NCBI RefSeq assembly: GCF_013315265.1
Contig: NZ_JABUFE010000004.1
Span: forward strand, 242,199 to 306,198
DNA: 64,000 nt
Direction of reading: 5' to 3'
From: Parasulfitobacter algicola
GTDB lineage: Bacteria > Pseudomonadota > Alphaproteobacteria > Rhodobacterales > Rhodobacteraceae
The translations under genes and the position numbers were made by a program. Position 1 is the first letter of the stretch, and each line of letters starts with the position of its first letter. Below, piece after piece: positions 9,823 to 18,957 of the stretch. The notes beneath the pieces were generated by a model that searched no databases, was not told the origin of the DNA, and was given only the letters and a program-made list of their open reading frames with translations.

Positions 9823-10733
9823 TATTGCCCTGCTGCAACGCCACTGGTTGACGTCCGCGCGCCAAGACCCGTTCCGTCAAGATAGTTGAAGAATTCACTA
9901 TCTGGCGTAATGACCATAGTTGAGTTGCGTCCTTGCAAAGCCTTTTCATAGGCAGCCAATGACCGATAGAAATCAAAGAAATCAGGGTCTTGGGTAAATG
10001 CCTCGGCAAAGATACTGTTTCGTTGTGCATCAGCCTCACCGCGTGTGATTTCAGATTCGCGACGTGCTTCTGATACAAGTTCAACCACTGTACGATCTGC
10101 TTGCGCACGAACCCGCTGCGCAGCTTCTTCACCGCGCGCGATTTCATCTGCAGCCTCGCGTTCGCGTTCCGCCCGCATTCTGGCGAATGTGGATTCAAGG
10201 TTTTGCGTCGGCAAGTTTGTTTGTTTCAAACGCACATCCACGACCTCAAGCCCCAGATCATCGGCCAAAAGATCTGCGCCGTTGCGAATGCGCAGCATCA
10301 GATTTCCACGATCCGAAGAAAGAATGGTGTTTGATGTCACGCCATCCGAACCAAGAACCGCACGGGTCTGTGTGGTCAAAATTGATTCGAGACGCCGCGC
10401 TGCTGCTGCTTCACCACCTACACCAGTTGCCTGACGAAACCTTCTGACATCATCAATTCGATAACGTGCAAAGGCATCAACAACCAGACGACGGTCGTCT
10501 GACGGTGTAACTTCGATGGCCTGAGTATCCAGTGACAAAATCCGCGCGTCATACCGCACAACTTCATCCACAATAGGAAACTTGAAATAAAGCCCAGGTT
10601 CTTCACGGACCTGATCAATTTGACCAAATCGAAGTACCAGAATTTTTTCACGTTCATCAACAATGAAAAGCGATGATAGGACACCGACAAGAACAAGGAT
10701 GACAACACCAAGTAAAATAAGAAGCTTATTCAT
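9822..10733 (-). CDS. hflC: HflC, protease modulator of FtsH
   Basis: 303 residues: one N-terminal TM helix (about 4-25), an SPFH/band 7 domain (about 25-190), then a charged coiled-coil segment rich in Glu, Arg and Ala (about 190-250) and a variable tail. HflC forms a cage-like complex with HflK around FtsH in the inner membrane and limits its proteolysis of membrane proteins. It begins one base after the hflK stop. Confidence 0.96.
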   Translation of the reverse strand: MNKLLILLGVVILVLVGVLSSLFIVDEREKILVLRFGQIDQVREEPGLYFKFPIVDEVVRYDARILSLDTQAIEVTPSDDRRLVVDAFARYRIDDVRRFRQATGVGGEAAAARRLESILTTQTRAVLGSDGVTSNTILSSDRGNLMLRIRNGADLLADDLGLEVVDVRLKQTNLPTQNLESTFARMRAEREREAADEIARGEEAAQRVRAQADRTVVELVSEARRESEITRGEADAQRNSIFAEAFTQDPDFFDFYRSLAAYEKALQGRNSTMVITPDSEFFNYLDGTGLGARTSTSGVAAGQ

Positions 10734-10734
10734 A

Positions 10735-11880
10735 TTAATTTCCCCCTGTCGCGGCTGAATTGCGGCGCAACTCGTTCAAGGGCAGATATGGAACAACCCC
10801 TTGACCGCCTTCGGAATTACTATCCAGAATAACCTTTTCGACATCTGAAAAAACACGCTCCATGGTTTCAAGATAAAGACGCTTTCGTGTCACTTCCGGA
10901 GCTTGCTCGTATTCTTCCAAAACAGCAAGGAAACGACTTGCTTCACCCTGCGCTTCGTTCACAACACGTGCACTATATCCTAATGCTTCTTCCAGAACCT
11001 GTGCTGCTTCACCACGAGCCCCCGCCAGAACGCGGTTTGCATAGGCATCCGCCTGACGCTCAAGCCTGTCGCGTTCCTGTTCAGCAGCCTGAACTTCACG
11101 GAACGCATCAATCACCTCGGCGGGTGGATCAGCACGGTCAAGGTTCACACGTACGATGTTAATGCCACTGTCATACCCATCCAGCGTCGTTTGGATCAAC
11201 TCAAGAACCGTTGCAGCAACCAATTCACGGTCACGGTTCAAAATCGGCGCCAGTTCAGATTGCGCCACAATTTCGCGCATCGCCGATTCAGACACCGCAC
11301 GCACCGTTTGTTGACCATCAGCCAAGTTAAACAAGAACATCGAAGGGTCATCAATCGTCCAGACGACCTGGAAGTCGATATCAACAATGTTTTCATCCGT
11401 TGTCAGCATCAGGCCACTGGTGCCACGCTGGTTACCGACACCAATATCTTCGGTGTTTTCACGGGTCACCGCGATAACCTCAGCCGTCACCAAAGGCCAG
11501 GGTGCAAAGTTCAGACCTGGCTGCCCGATTGAGCTGAATTCGCCCAAAAATAATTCAACTGATCTTTCTTCCGGGCGCACAACATAGAATGAAGCCATCG
11601 CCCACCCGATCACGGCAACAATTGCAGCAATACCAACAACAATACGTGTCGGAAAAGGTTCGCCGCCGCCGGGACCGCCTTGGTCACCGCCGCCACCACC
11701 GCGACCGCCCATCAGGACGCGCAGCTGTTCTTGGCCCTTTTTCATCAGGTCATCAATTTCAGATCTTGGTCCGTCCTGACCAGGTCTGCGTTGACCGTTT
11801 CCTCTGTCACCTCGGTCGCGATCGTCATCGCCGCCCGAGCCTCCTCCGCCGCCCCATGGGCCGCCGTTATTCCCAGCCAT
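10735..11880 (-). CDS. hflK: HflK, protease modulator of FtsH
   Basis: 381 residues. A Gly/Asp/Arg-rich cytoplasmic N-terminus (about 1-75) precedes a TM helix (about 79-98), the SPFH domain and a Glu/Arg-rich coiled coil. A strong site, AAGGAGATAT, precedes the ATG at 11880. It partners HflC in the FtsH-HflKC complex. It lies 67 bases downstream of gor on the same strand and could share its transcript. Confidence 0.96.
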   Translation of the reverse strand: MAGNNGGPWGGGGGSGGDDDRDRGDRGNGQRRPGQDGPRSEIDDLMKKGQEQLRVLMGGRGGGGGDQGGPGGGEPFPTRIVVGIAAIVAVIGWAMASFYVVRPEERSVELFLGEFSSIGQPGLNFAPWPLVTAEVIAVTRENTEDIGVGNQRGTSGLMLTTDENIVDIDFQVVWTIDDPSMFLFNLADGQQTVRAVSESAMREIVAQSELAPILNRDRELVAATVLELIQTTLDGYDSGINIVRVNLDRADPPAEVIDAFREVQAAEQERDRLERQADAYANRVLAGARGEAAQVLEEALGYSARVVNEAQGEASRFLAVLEEYEQAPEVTRKRLYLETMERVFSDVEKVILDSNSEGGQGVVPYLPLNELRRNSAATGGN

Positions 11881-11947
11881 TTTTGCTGATATCTCCTTGG
11901 ATGGATTTATGTTCTTAGTGCTTTACTTGATGGTAAACATCGGAAAT

Positions 11948-13402
11948 TCAAGCCGTCCTTACCGGTGTTTTCATTGTAACAATCTCTTCTGACATTGTGG
12001 GGTGAACGGCAACAGTTCTGTCAAAGTCTTCTTTTGTTGCGCCCATCTTAATCGCAATACCTGCCAGTTGTATCATTTCACCCGCATGTGGCGCGACAAT
12101 GTGACAGCCCAAAACCTTACGGGTTTCAACTGAAACGACAAGTTTCATCAATACGCGATCCGGACGTCCAGCAAAGGCAGTCTGCATGGGGCGAAAAGAT
12201 GTACAATAGATTTCCACAGGCTCTTTGTCACGTGCTTCTTCTTCGGACAGGCCAATTGTACCCATTTCCGGCTGCGTAAAAATCGCCGACGGGATCAGAT
12301 CATGATCAGGCTTGGTTGGGTTGCCTTTGAAAACAGTTTCGACAAAGGCCATGCCTTCACGAATGGCGACCGGGGTCAGTTGTACGCGGTTTGTCACATC
12401 ACCAATGGCGTAAATGGATGGGATTGCGGTTTGAGAATAATCGTCAACCTCAATCTCGCCCCGGCGCCCAATTTTCACACCAATATCCTGCAACCCCATA
12501 TCTTTGGTGTTTGGGGTACGGCCCGTCGCAAACATAACCTTATCAAAAACGCGTTCATTGCCATTTGTCGCCTTGACCCAAACAGGGCCGTTGTAATTCA
12601 CGATGTGATCGTTTGGTTTTTCAAGGCCAGAGACGCCACCAAATGCCGCATCAGACGCCGTGGCCTGAGGTGAATCAGGATCATGGTCATCCGCACGCGC
12701 CATTTCGACGATATTTGTGCCGGTGCGCAGATCAACGCCTTTTTCGCGCATCAATTCGGCAACAAGACCACGGGCTTCATCATCGAAACCGCGCAGAATT
12801 TGTGCGCCGCGATAATACTGCACAACCTCAACGCCCATACCGTTCAAAATGCAGGCAAATTCACAGGCGATATATCCGCCGCCAACAATCAGTATCGATT
12901 TTGGCAATGTCTTCAGTTTGAATATTTCATTCGAGGTGATGCCAAGTTCAGCATTTTGCAAATCGGGCTTTACCGGATGCCCGCCGGTTGCGATCAGAAT
13001 ATGTTTGGCTATCTTTTCTTCACCAGTGGACAGGCGCACAGTATGCGGATCAATCATGACTGCGCGCGCATCGAAAATCGTAACGTTCGAGCTTTTGAGA
13101 AGGTCGCGATAAATCTGTTCTAACCGGTCAAGTTCGCCTGACATAGTGCTTTGGAATTCTGGCCAATTGAAATCACCGTCCTGAACATCCCAACCATAGG
13201 ATCGCGCGTCCTTGAACATTTCGCGGTATTCGCTTGCAAAGACCATTAGCTTTTTAGGCACGCATCCCCGTATGACACAAGTGCCGCCCATGCGATATTC
13301 TTCGGCCAATGCAACACTGGCCCCTTCCGAAGACGCAACGCGCGCAGCACGAACACCGCCAGAGCCACCACCGATGACAAAAAGATCATAGTCAAAGCTC
13401 AT
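11948..13402 (-). CDS. gor: Glutathione-disulfide reductase
   Basis: 484 residues. FAD site GGGSGGVRAAR at about 11-21, redox disulfide Cys42/Cys47 in GTCVIRGCVPKK, NAD(P)-binding GGGYIACEFA, and the C-terminal His-Pro-Thr catalytic motif near the end are all present. The GCVPKK form separates it from lipoamide dehydrogenases (GCIPSK). It reduces glutathione disulfide in the cytoplasm. It follows rpiA with a 10-base gap; coupling to a pentose-phosphate gene fits an NADPH-consuming enzyme, though that link is inference. Confidence 0.94.
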   Translation of the reverse strand: MSFDYDLFVIGGGSGGVRAARVASSEGASVALAEEYRMGGTCVIRGCVPKKLMVFASEYREMFKDARSYGWDVQDGDFNWPEFQSTMSGELDRLEQIYRDLLKSSNVTIFDARAVMIDPHTVRLSTGEEKIAKHILIATGGHPVKPDLQNAELGITSNEIFKLKTLPKSILIVGGGYIACEFACILNGMGVEVVQYYRGAQILRGFDDEARGLVAELMREKGVDLRTGTNIVEMARADDHDPDSPQATASDAAFGGVSGLEKPNDHIVNYNGPVWVKATNGNERVFDKVMFATGRTPNTKDMGLQDIGVKIGRRGEIEVDDYSQTAIPSIYAIGDVTNRVQLTPVAIREGMAFVETVFKGNPTKPDHDLIPSAIFTQPEMGTIGLSEEEARDKEPVEIYCTSFRPMQTAFAGRPDRVLMKLVVSVETRKVLGCHIVAPHAGEMIQLAGIAIKMGATKEDFDRTVAVHPTMSEEIVTMKTPVRTA

Positions 13403-13412
13403 TTAAGATCCT

Positions 13413-14201
13413 TCATTCGCTGATATCGGAAAAAAGGTTATCTTTCTCTACGATCTCAATGTGGCCGGTTTCTGTGGTGCCATCATTTATATCGCGCACT
13501 TCCACCTTGCCATTCGAATATCCGATTACAACTGCATCACATATATCCACAAACAGACCGTTTTCCACCACACCGGGCGCCTGGTTTAGGACCAGCGACA
13601 ATTGCTGGGCATTTCCGATCCGGCGCAAGTTCAAATCCAGGATATAATTTCCTTCATCTGTTACAAAAGGCTGGCTGCCATTCATTCGCAGTGTCGACTG
13701 TCGCCCCATGACATCCAGCCCAATCAGCATTTCCTCGACCAATGTTTTGGTCGTTTGCCAGCCAAATGGGATCACTTCGACAGGCAAGGGAAAAGCGCCC
13801 AAAGTATCAACCTGTTTGCTGGCATCAGCGATGACGATCATTCGTTCACTTGCGGTTGCAACAATCTTTTCCTGCAACAGCGCGCCCCCCCCGCCTTTGA
13901 TCAGGTTCAGATTGCCATCATATTCATCGGCACCATCAATCGTCAGATCAAGCCAACGCGCTTCGTCCAGACTTAGGATCGTAATGCCAACATCACGTGC
14001 CAGCGTGGCAGTTTGCAGCGATGTTGGCACACCAACGATATTCAAGCCATCGTCACGCACCATTTCGCCAAGGCATTTCACTAACCAAGCCGCCGTCGAT
14101 CCGGTGCCCAGGCCAACACGCATGCCATTTTCGACATAATCCGTCGCACGCCGTGCTGCAAAAAACTTTGCCCGGTCGATAGGCGATAAATCCGACGACA
14201 T
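13413..14201 (-). CDS. rpiA: Ribose-5-phosphate isomerase A
   Basis: 262 residues from the ATG at 14201, chosen because GGGGAG lies 9 bases upstream; an ATG at 14219 would add six residues and has no such site. Motifs GLGTGSTAAW, the DGADEYD loop with catalytic Asp, and KGGGGALLQEK are complete. It interconverts ribose 5-phosphate and ribulose 5-phosphate. Located between an unknown membrane protein gene and gor on the same strand. Confidence 0.95.
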   Translation of the reverse strand: MSSDLSPIDRAKFFAARRATDYVENGMRVGLGTGSTAAWLVKCLGEMVRDDGLNIVGVPTSLQTATLARDVGITILSLDEARWLDLTIDGADEYDGNLNLIKGGGGALLQEKIVATASERMIVIADASKQVDTLGAFPLPVEVIPFGWQTTKTLVEEMLIGLDVMGRQSTLRMNGSQPFVTDEGNYILDLNLRRIGNAQQLSLVLNQAPGVVENGLFVDICDAVVIGYSNGKVEVRDINDGTTETGHIEIVEKDNLFSDISE

Positions 14202-14320
14202 AATAACCGACTCCCCCATGAACTCGGCACTTTATAAGGAATCTAGCGCCAAGGTGCGAGAGGGAAGTCGCAAAAACTGCCATAAATGGCACGCATTTAC
14301 ATCAAATTCGCAGATATCGG

Positions 14321-15331
14321 TTATTCGCCACAAATACCCTGCAGGCTGATCCAGTCCCCATCTGGCAAAATCTGTGATGTTGTTTGGGGAGAAATCGGAT
14401 CTGCTTCGATCAAGGCCAGCGTTGTTTCGCCCGATGGATCAAGCGCATAGGCATATGGCGAAATCGGTAAATCAGCCGCGTCAAAGGCCGCAAGAAGATC
14501 TTCGTCATCAATTGGTTTGGGCGGTGTGCTGAGCAATGTTTCCGCATAGCGCGTCAGGGCTGCATCAGGAAAATTGGCAGTAGTCAGAAACCGGAATGTG
14601 GCGATAAAGCCTGCGTGATCCAGCAAATCCTTTAGTGCATCAGACTGACGTGCGCGCGCCGCTTCGGCCACCAGATAACCCGCAGCCACTTCCGGGGCAT
14701 CGTGATCTTCGAATATCTTAGCTTGCGCAAGAATGGCGCCGCCGGGCAAATGAACTGTTATCGGCAAACCAGACTGATAAATCGTAATCGGGTTAGCAAT
14801 CATCACGCGACTGCGCATCATATCAAGCGCCTGACTGCCAGCGGGCGACATGCAAGGTTGCCCTGCGATACGTTCGATTTTGGCAAGCAACGCATTCCCG
14901 ATTTCGGCACGTTTAACGTCAGGAACAACGCGCAAGCTATGATCCCGCAGTGCCCCGGGCAGCCATAGTATTAAAATGATCAGAACCGCAACAAAACTGC
15001 CCGCAAAGCCCAGCAAACGCAATCGGCCGGGATGTGGTCGATGACGTTCAACAGCTTTGCGCACTTTTTCGATCGCAAGGATCATATCGTCATCCGCAAT
15101 TTCAAGCTGTTCCTGATCATCCCCTTCTGGACCATACAAGGCCGGCGTCTGCCCGGGGTTCAACCGATCAACCGCTGACAACGACCAATGCGACAGCGCA
15201 CGATCATTTTTATCGGCAATGACCAATGTCGCGTCACCAAAAGACACAATCACGTCTTTGCGCTGCGCTTCTTTCGAGCTGCGCCAAAGTCCCGTTGTTT
15301 CCAGCCGGGCATATTGTTTCAATGCGGTCAT
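14321..15331 (-). CDS. Single-pass membrane protein of unknown function
   Basis: 336 residues. About 100 soluble residues with a beta-rich, PH-like feel (VIVSFGDATLVIAD) precede one TM helix at about 106-124. About 210 residues follow on the other side of the membrane; that part has an isolated Cys in QPCMSPAG and another in the last residues (GICGE), possibly a disulfide. No enzyme motif is seen. It is first in the minus-strand run toward rpiA and gor. Confidence 0.7.
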   Translation of the reverse strand: MTALKQYARLETTGLWRSSKEAQRKDVIVSFGDATLVIADKNDRALSHWSLSAVDRLNPGQTPALYGPEGDDQEQLEIADDDMILAIEKVRKAVERHRPHPGRLRLLGFAGSFVAVLIILILWLPGALRDHSLRVVPDVKRAEIGNALLAKIERIAGQPCMSPAGSQALDMMRSRVMIANPITIYQSGLPITVHLPGGAILAQAKIFEDHDAPEVAAGYLVAEAARARQSDALKDLLDHAGFIATFRFLTTANFPDAALTRYAETLLSTPPKPIDDEDLLAAFDAADLPISPYAYALDPSGETTLALIEADPISPQTTSQILPDGDWISLQGICGE

Positions 15332-15442
15332 GTCTGGCTGCTCTGCCCTGTATTCTTTTGATCAAACTATCCCAGCTATGCAATTACGACAATGCGTTGA
15401 TCAAATATTGCCTATACAGCACTAATACGCTTAGCATTTCCC
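15332..15442. promoter_or_regulatory. Divergent promoter region with two TTGATCAA palindromes
   Basis: 111 bases between a minus-strand and a plus-strand gene. Two copies of the 8-base palindrome TTGATCAA lie at 15358-15365 and 15397-15404, with centres 39 bases apart. They could be regulator half-sites or chance in an AT-rich spacer. No clean -35/-10 pair stood out. Confidence 0.3.
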
Positions 15443-16090
15443 ATGATCTATTCGCCCAGCAGACGGTATCTTTTTATTCACATCCCCAAAACCGGTGGCA
15501 CGTCAATGGCTATGGCGCTTGAGGCAAAAGCGGCGAAAGACGACATACTGGCAGGCGATACGCCAAAAGCACAAAAAAGACGCAACCGACTGAAAACTAT
15601 AAAAACAACAGGAAGACTGTGGAAACATTCGTCTTTGCATGATCTGCAAGGCATGTTTGACACGCTGCAGCCCAAGGATTTTTTTGTATTCACAATTGTG
15701 CGTAATCCATGGGACCGCATGGTCAGCTATTATCATTGGCTGCAGATCCAGAATTTCAATCATCCCGCCGTGGCACTGTCAAAAACGCTAAGCTTCAAAG
15801 AATTTTTGCACCATCCCCAGATCCAAAGCTCATTTCGAAAGAATCCCTATCGCAGCTACGTTATGACTGCAGACGGACAAATGCACTGCGATCTGTTTAT
15901 TCGTTTGGAAAAATTGACCGATGATATGGCCCCTTTGGCAAAGCATTTGGGCTTTATGCCAGAAGTGCAGCATGTCAATAAATCAAACCGGCAAAACGAT
16001 TATCGACCGTATTACGACAGTGAAAGTGCTGATGTTTTAAAAAATATATGCCGCGAAGATATTAATCAATTTGGGTATCAGTTCGATTGA
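15443..16090 (+). CDS. Sulfotransferase family 2 protein
   Basis: 215 residues. The PAPS 5'-phosphosulfate loop is HIPKTGGTS at residues 13-21, and the 3'-phosphate region is IVRNPWDRMVSYYHW at about 84-98; both are complete. Such enzymes move sulfate from PAPS to a carbohydrate or other hydroxyl acceptor. The acceptor cannot be told. It stands alone on the plus strand and meets galM tail to tail with a 6-base gap. Confidence 0.85.
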   Translation: MIYSPSRRYLFIHIPKTGGTSMAMALEAKAAKDDILAGDTPKAQKRRNRLKTIKTTGRLWKHSSLHDLQGMFDTLQPKDFFVFTIVRNPWDRMVSYYHWLQIQNFNHPAVALSKTLSFKEFLHHPQIQSSFRKNPYRSYVMTADGQMHCDLFIRLEKLTDDMAPLAKHLGFMPEVQHVNKSNRQNDYRPYYDSESADVLKNICREDINQFGYQFD

Positions 16091-16096
16091 ACTGTA

Positions 16097-17053
16097 CTAG
16101 GATTGTCCGAACGTCCAACATGTTGTTTGGCTGTAAATATGGTCTGGCGACAGATTAATACTTGGAAAAATCGAATGATTTGGGGCGTCGGGCCAGCTTT
16201 GGGCTTCTATCGCCAGACCCGCATAAGGCGCACCTGGAAAATTCGCGCCGTCATAGATCTGAAGGCCGGGTTCGGTCGTGGCCATTGTCATGCTCAGGCC
16301 TGATGGCCCGGTCAGGGTCGCGACGTCGGTGACGGGGCGGCGGGTGTTGGACAGGCAGAAGTTGTGATCCAGCACAGCGTCTGTGCCGGGGGTCAGGTCG
16401 CGCGGCGTGCGAAAATCAAAGTGCGTACCTGCGACCGGGGCAATTTCGCCGGTGGGCAGGTTGTCGTGCGTGGGCAGGTAGTGATCGGCGTTGATCTGTA
16501 ACCTGTGGCCCGCATAGGTCGGTGCGCCGCCAAGATTCCAATAGCTGTGATTGGCCAGATTGATCAGCGTCGTGCGGTCCGTCGTGGCGCTTAGGCGCAG
16601 GGACAGGGTCGCTTCAGACAGGATGAATGCGGCGATCAGGGTGCGATTGCCGGGAAAGCCGCCCTGACCATCGGGCAGGGGCAGTTGCAGTTCGGCATAG
16701 GTTTTGGCGACCATGGTCGGGTGCCATAGCTGCAGGTGTGTCCCGGCGCTGCCGCTGTGGCGGGTGGTGCGGCCCGCTTCGTTGGCGTCGAAATGGTGTA
16801 GCTGGCCATCAATCATGGCCTGCGCGCCGCCGATACGGTTGGCGACAGGGCCGACGATGCAGCCGTTCGCACCCTTGCCCCTCAGGTAGGGGGCCAGATG
16901 GTCGAAACCGGAGGTCAGGCTGTGGGGGATATCGTCAAGGTGGACGCTTTGAATGGCGGCGCCGAAGCTCAGGACGTTCACCCGCAGGCGGTCATTGGAC
17001 AAGGTGATCAGCTTGGCCGTGCGACCGTCGGGCAGTGTGCCCCAGTCGCACAT
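16097..17053 (-). CDS. galM: Aldose 1-epimerase (galactose mutarotase)
   Basis: 318 residues from the ATG at 17053; the longer frame overlaps the beta-galactosidase and has no family similarity. GalM features are seen: FGAAIQS near the start, the NRIGGA segment, catalytic His in NLANHSYWNLGG, and DHNFCL near the C-terminus before the catalytic Glu region (AIEAQSWPDAPNH). It converts beta- to alpha-galactose. It follows the GH42 beta-galactosidase with a 2-base gap; the two form a lactose/galactoside utilisation pair. Confidence 0.92.
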   Translation of the reverse strand: MCDWGTLPDGRTAKLITLSNDRLRVNVLSFGAAIQSVHLDDIPHSLTSGFDHLAPYLRGKGANGCIVGPVANRIGGAQAMIDGQLHHFDANEAGRTTRHSGSAGTHLQLWHPTMVAKTYAELQLPLPDGQGGFPGNRTLIAAFILSEATLSLRLSATTDRTTLINLANHSYWNLGGAPTYAGHRLQINADHYLPTHDNLPTGEIAPVAGTHFDFRTPRDLTPGTDAVLDHNFCLSNTRRPVTDVATLTGPSGLSMTMATTEPGLQIYDGANFPGAPYAGLAIEAQSWPDAPNHSIFPSINLSPDHIYSQTTCWTFGQS

Positions 17054-17055
17054 GG

Positions 17056-18957
17056 TCACACCAGTGGTTCCCAGTGGACGCCCGCGGCGGGGATGTCGGT
17101 ATCGCCCCACTTGGCCGCGTCGGGCGCATAGTTGAAGATAAAGCGGTGCGTCGCGGTATTGCGAAGGCGCAGACCGTCGGTCAGGGTGTGGGTGGAGATA
17201 CCTTCGCGGGCGCAGGCGGTTTTAATGATATCCGTCAGCGTATCAGGGTCGGGCCAGCCCGCCAGATAGTGCAGCCCACTATTGCGGACCATTGCGGCTG
17301 CGCCGGTTTTGGTTTTCAGCGCGACATCGGCGGCGCCTTCCAGATGTTCGAACCAGTGTACCATGCGGCCGTTTTCCAGCGGGATATCGGCCGATGGCGG
17401 GATGCTTTCGGTGTGGGTGATACGCGCGTCAAGACAGGGGATATTGGGGCCAAGCGGTGTCGGGATCGACAGGTTCGGTGTCTTGGTATTGGTGCGCGGA
17501 CCCAGGATGGCGGTGCCGTCGAATTGGGTCAGGGCCGTGATCAGGGCGTCAGGCAGCGACAGGATACCGGGGGCCAGGACCAGTTTGTAGGTCGACAGAT
17601 CGGCGGTGGTCGACGGCAGAATATCGATGTTCAGGCCGTTGACGCGCAAGGCCTTATAGAAGGCGAAGGTCAGGCGGAAATAATCGAAATCGGCGCCCTG
17701 GGGTTGGACCTGCCACGCCCAGGCGGACGGATAATCGAAGATCAGGGCAACGTCTGCGGTGGCGGTGCCGGTGTCGGGCAGGGTTTCGATTTCATCTGCG
17801 ACCTGACGTGCCTCGGCCAAAGCCGGGGCGGGTTCGTTATCGGGGCGCAAAAGGCCCGCGTGCATCTGTTCCTGCGCGAAGGGGGCCTGACGCCAGCGGA
17901 AATAGCAGACGGCCTCAGACCCGTGGGCGAATGCCTCCCACGCCCAAAGGCGGGCCATGACGGGCAGCGGGGCCGGGTTGTAAGGCGCCCAATTCACGGG
18001 GCCCAGTTGTTGTTCCATGATCCACCAGCGGCCCCGCCCGACAGCGCGGTACAGGTCGTGGTGAAAGGCTTGCATATCCGGGTCGCCCTGCCGCAGGAAA
18101 CGGGTTTTGTGATCATCGGTCGCCTCAAGCCGGTCAGAGAGGAACCCGATTGGGTAGCTGTCCCAGCTGGCGATATCCAGATCAGCGCCGACGTCGAAAT
18201 GGTCGAAGTCCAGCACGCGGCCCATGTAGTTGTGGATCAGCGGCGCGTCGGTGTGTTTGCGCAGGATGTCGGTTTGCAGGCGGTTGAAGCTGACGACCTG
18301 ATCCGAGCTGAAGCGCAGGAAGTCCAGGTGGTGGGATGGGTTGGCCTCGGTCACTGTCAGGTTGGGCAGGTCGATCTGGTCGAAGTCGGTGTATTCCATC
18401 GACCAGAAGACATTACCCCAGGCGCGGTTCAGGGCGTCGGGGGATTGGTACTTCTGGGCCAGCCAGTTGCGAAATTCGCGGCATGCGGCGTCTGAGTAGG
18501 ACACGGTGGTGTCGTGGCAGCCGTATTCGTTGTCGGTTTGCCAGGCGGCGATATGAGGGTTTGCACCATAGCGTTCGGCCAGCAGTGTGACGATGCGGCG
18601 GCATTCGTCGCGATAGCCCTGGTGCGAAAAGCAATAGTGGCGGCGAGAGCCGAATTTGCGGGGGTGGCCGTTTGCATCGACAGCCAGCATATCGGGGTGC
18701 TTGTCGACGACCCATTTGGGCGGTGTGGCGGTGGGTGTGCCCAGGATCACCTTCAGCCCCGCGGCGCCCAGAACATCGATCGCACGGTCCAACCAGTCAA
18801 ACTGCAGATCGCCGGGCGTGGGTTCCAGTCGGGACCAGGCGAATTCACCTATGCGGACCCATGTCAGGCCGGTGTCCACCATACGCGCCGCGTCGGCCTG
18901 CCACATCTGTTCCGGCCAGTGTTCGGGATAGTAGCAGGTGCCCAGCGTGCGTTTCAT
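17056..18957 (-). CDS. Beta-galactosidase, GH42
   Basis: 633 residues from the ATG at 18957. That ATG shares one base with the lpd stop (TGATG), and the N-terminus then reads [16 protein letters not shown], a hallmark of GH42. Catalytic Glu144 lies in QTDNEYG (acid/base) and Glu314 in WWIMEQQLG (nucleophile). A trimerisation-like domain and C-terminal beta domain follow. No signal peptide, so galactosides are hydrolysed in the cytoplasm. The coding DNA is strikingly GC-rich, unlike the region from 20.4 to 22.9 kb. It is an odd guest at the end of a TCA operon. Confidence 0.93.
   Translation of the reverse strand: MKRTLGTCYYPEHWPEQMWQADAARMVDTGLTWVRIGEFAWSRLEPTPGDLQFDWLDRAIDVLGAAGLKVILGTPTATPPKWVVDKHPDMLAVDANGHPRKFGSRRHYCFSHQGYRDECRRIVTLLAERYGANPHIAAWQTDNEYGCHDTTVSYSDAACREFRNWLAQKYQSPDALNRAWGNVFWSMEYTDFDQIDLPNLTVTEANPSHHLDFLRFSSDQVVSFNRLQTDILRKHTDAPLIHNYMGRVLDFDHFDVGADLDIASWDSYPIGFLSDRLEATDDHKTRFLRQGDPDMQAFHHDLYRAVGRGRWWIMEQQLGPVNWAPYNPAPLPVMARLWAWEAFAHGSEAVCYFRWRQAPFAQEQMHAGLLRPDNEPAPALAEARQVADEIETLPDTGTATADVALIFDYPSAWAWQVQPQGADFDYFRLTFAFYKALRVNGLNIDILPSTTADLSTYKLVLAPGILSLPDALITALTQFDGTAILGPRTNTKTPNLSIPTPLGPNIPCLDARITHTESIPPSADIPLENGRMVHWFEHLEGAADVALKTKTGAAAMVRNSGLHYLAGWPDPDTLTDIIKTACAREGISTHTLTDGLRLRNTATHRFIFNYAPDAAKWGDTDIPAAGVHWEPLV

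Noticed and set aside
17035..18495. 486-residue plus-strand frame over the GH42 gene
   Set aside because: High GC leaves few stops in the opposite frame; its Gly/Val/Asp repeats mirror the real minus-strand gene with its intact catalytic Glu motifs.
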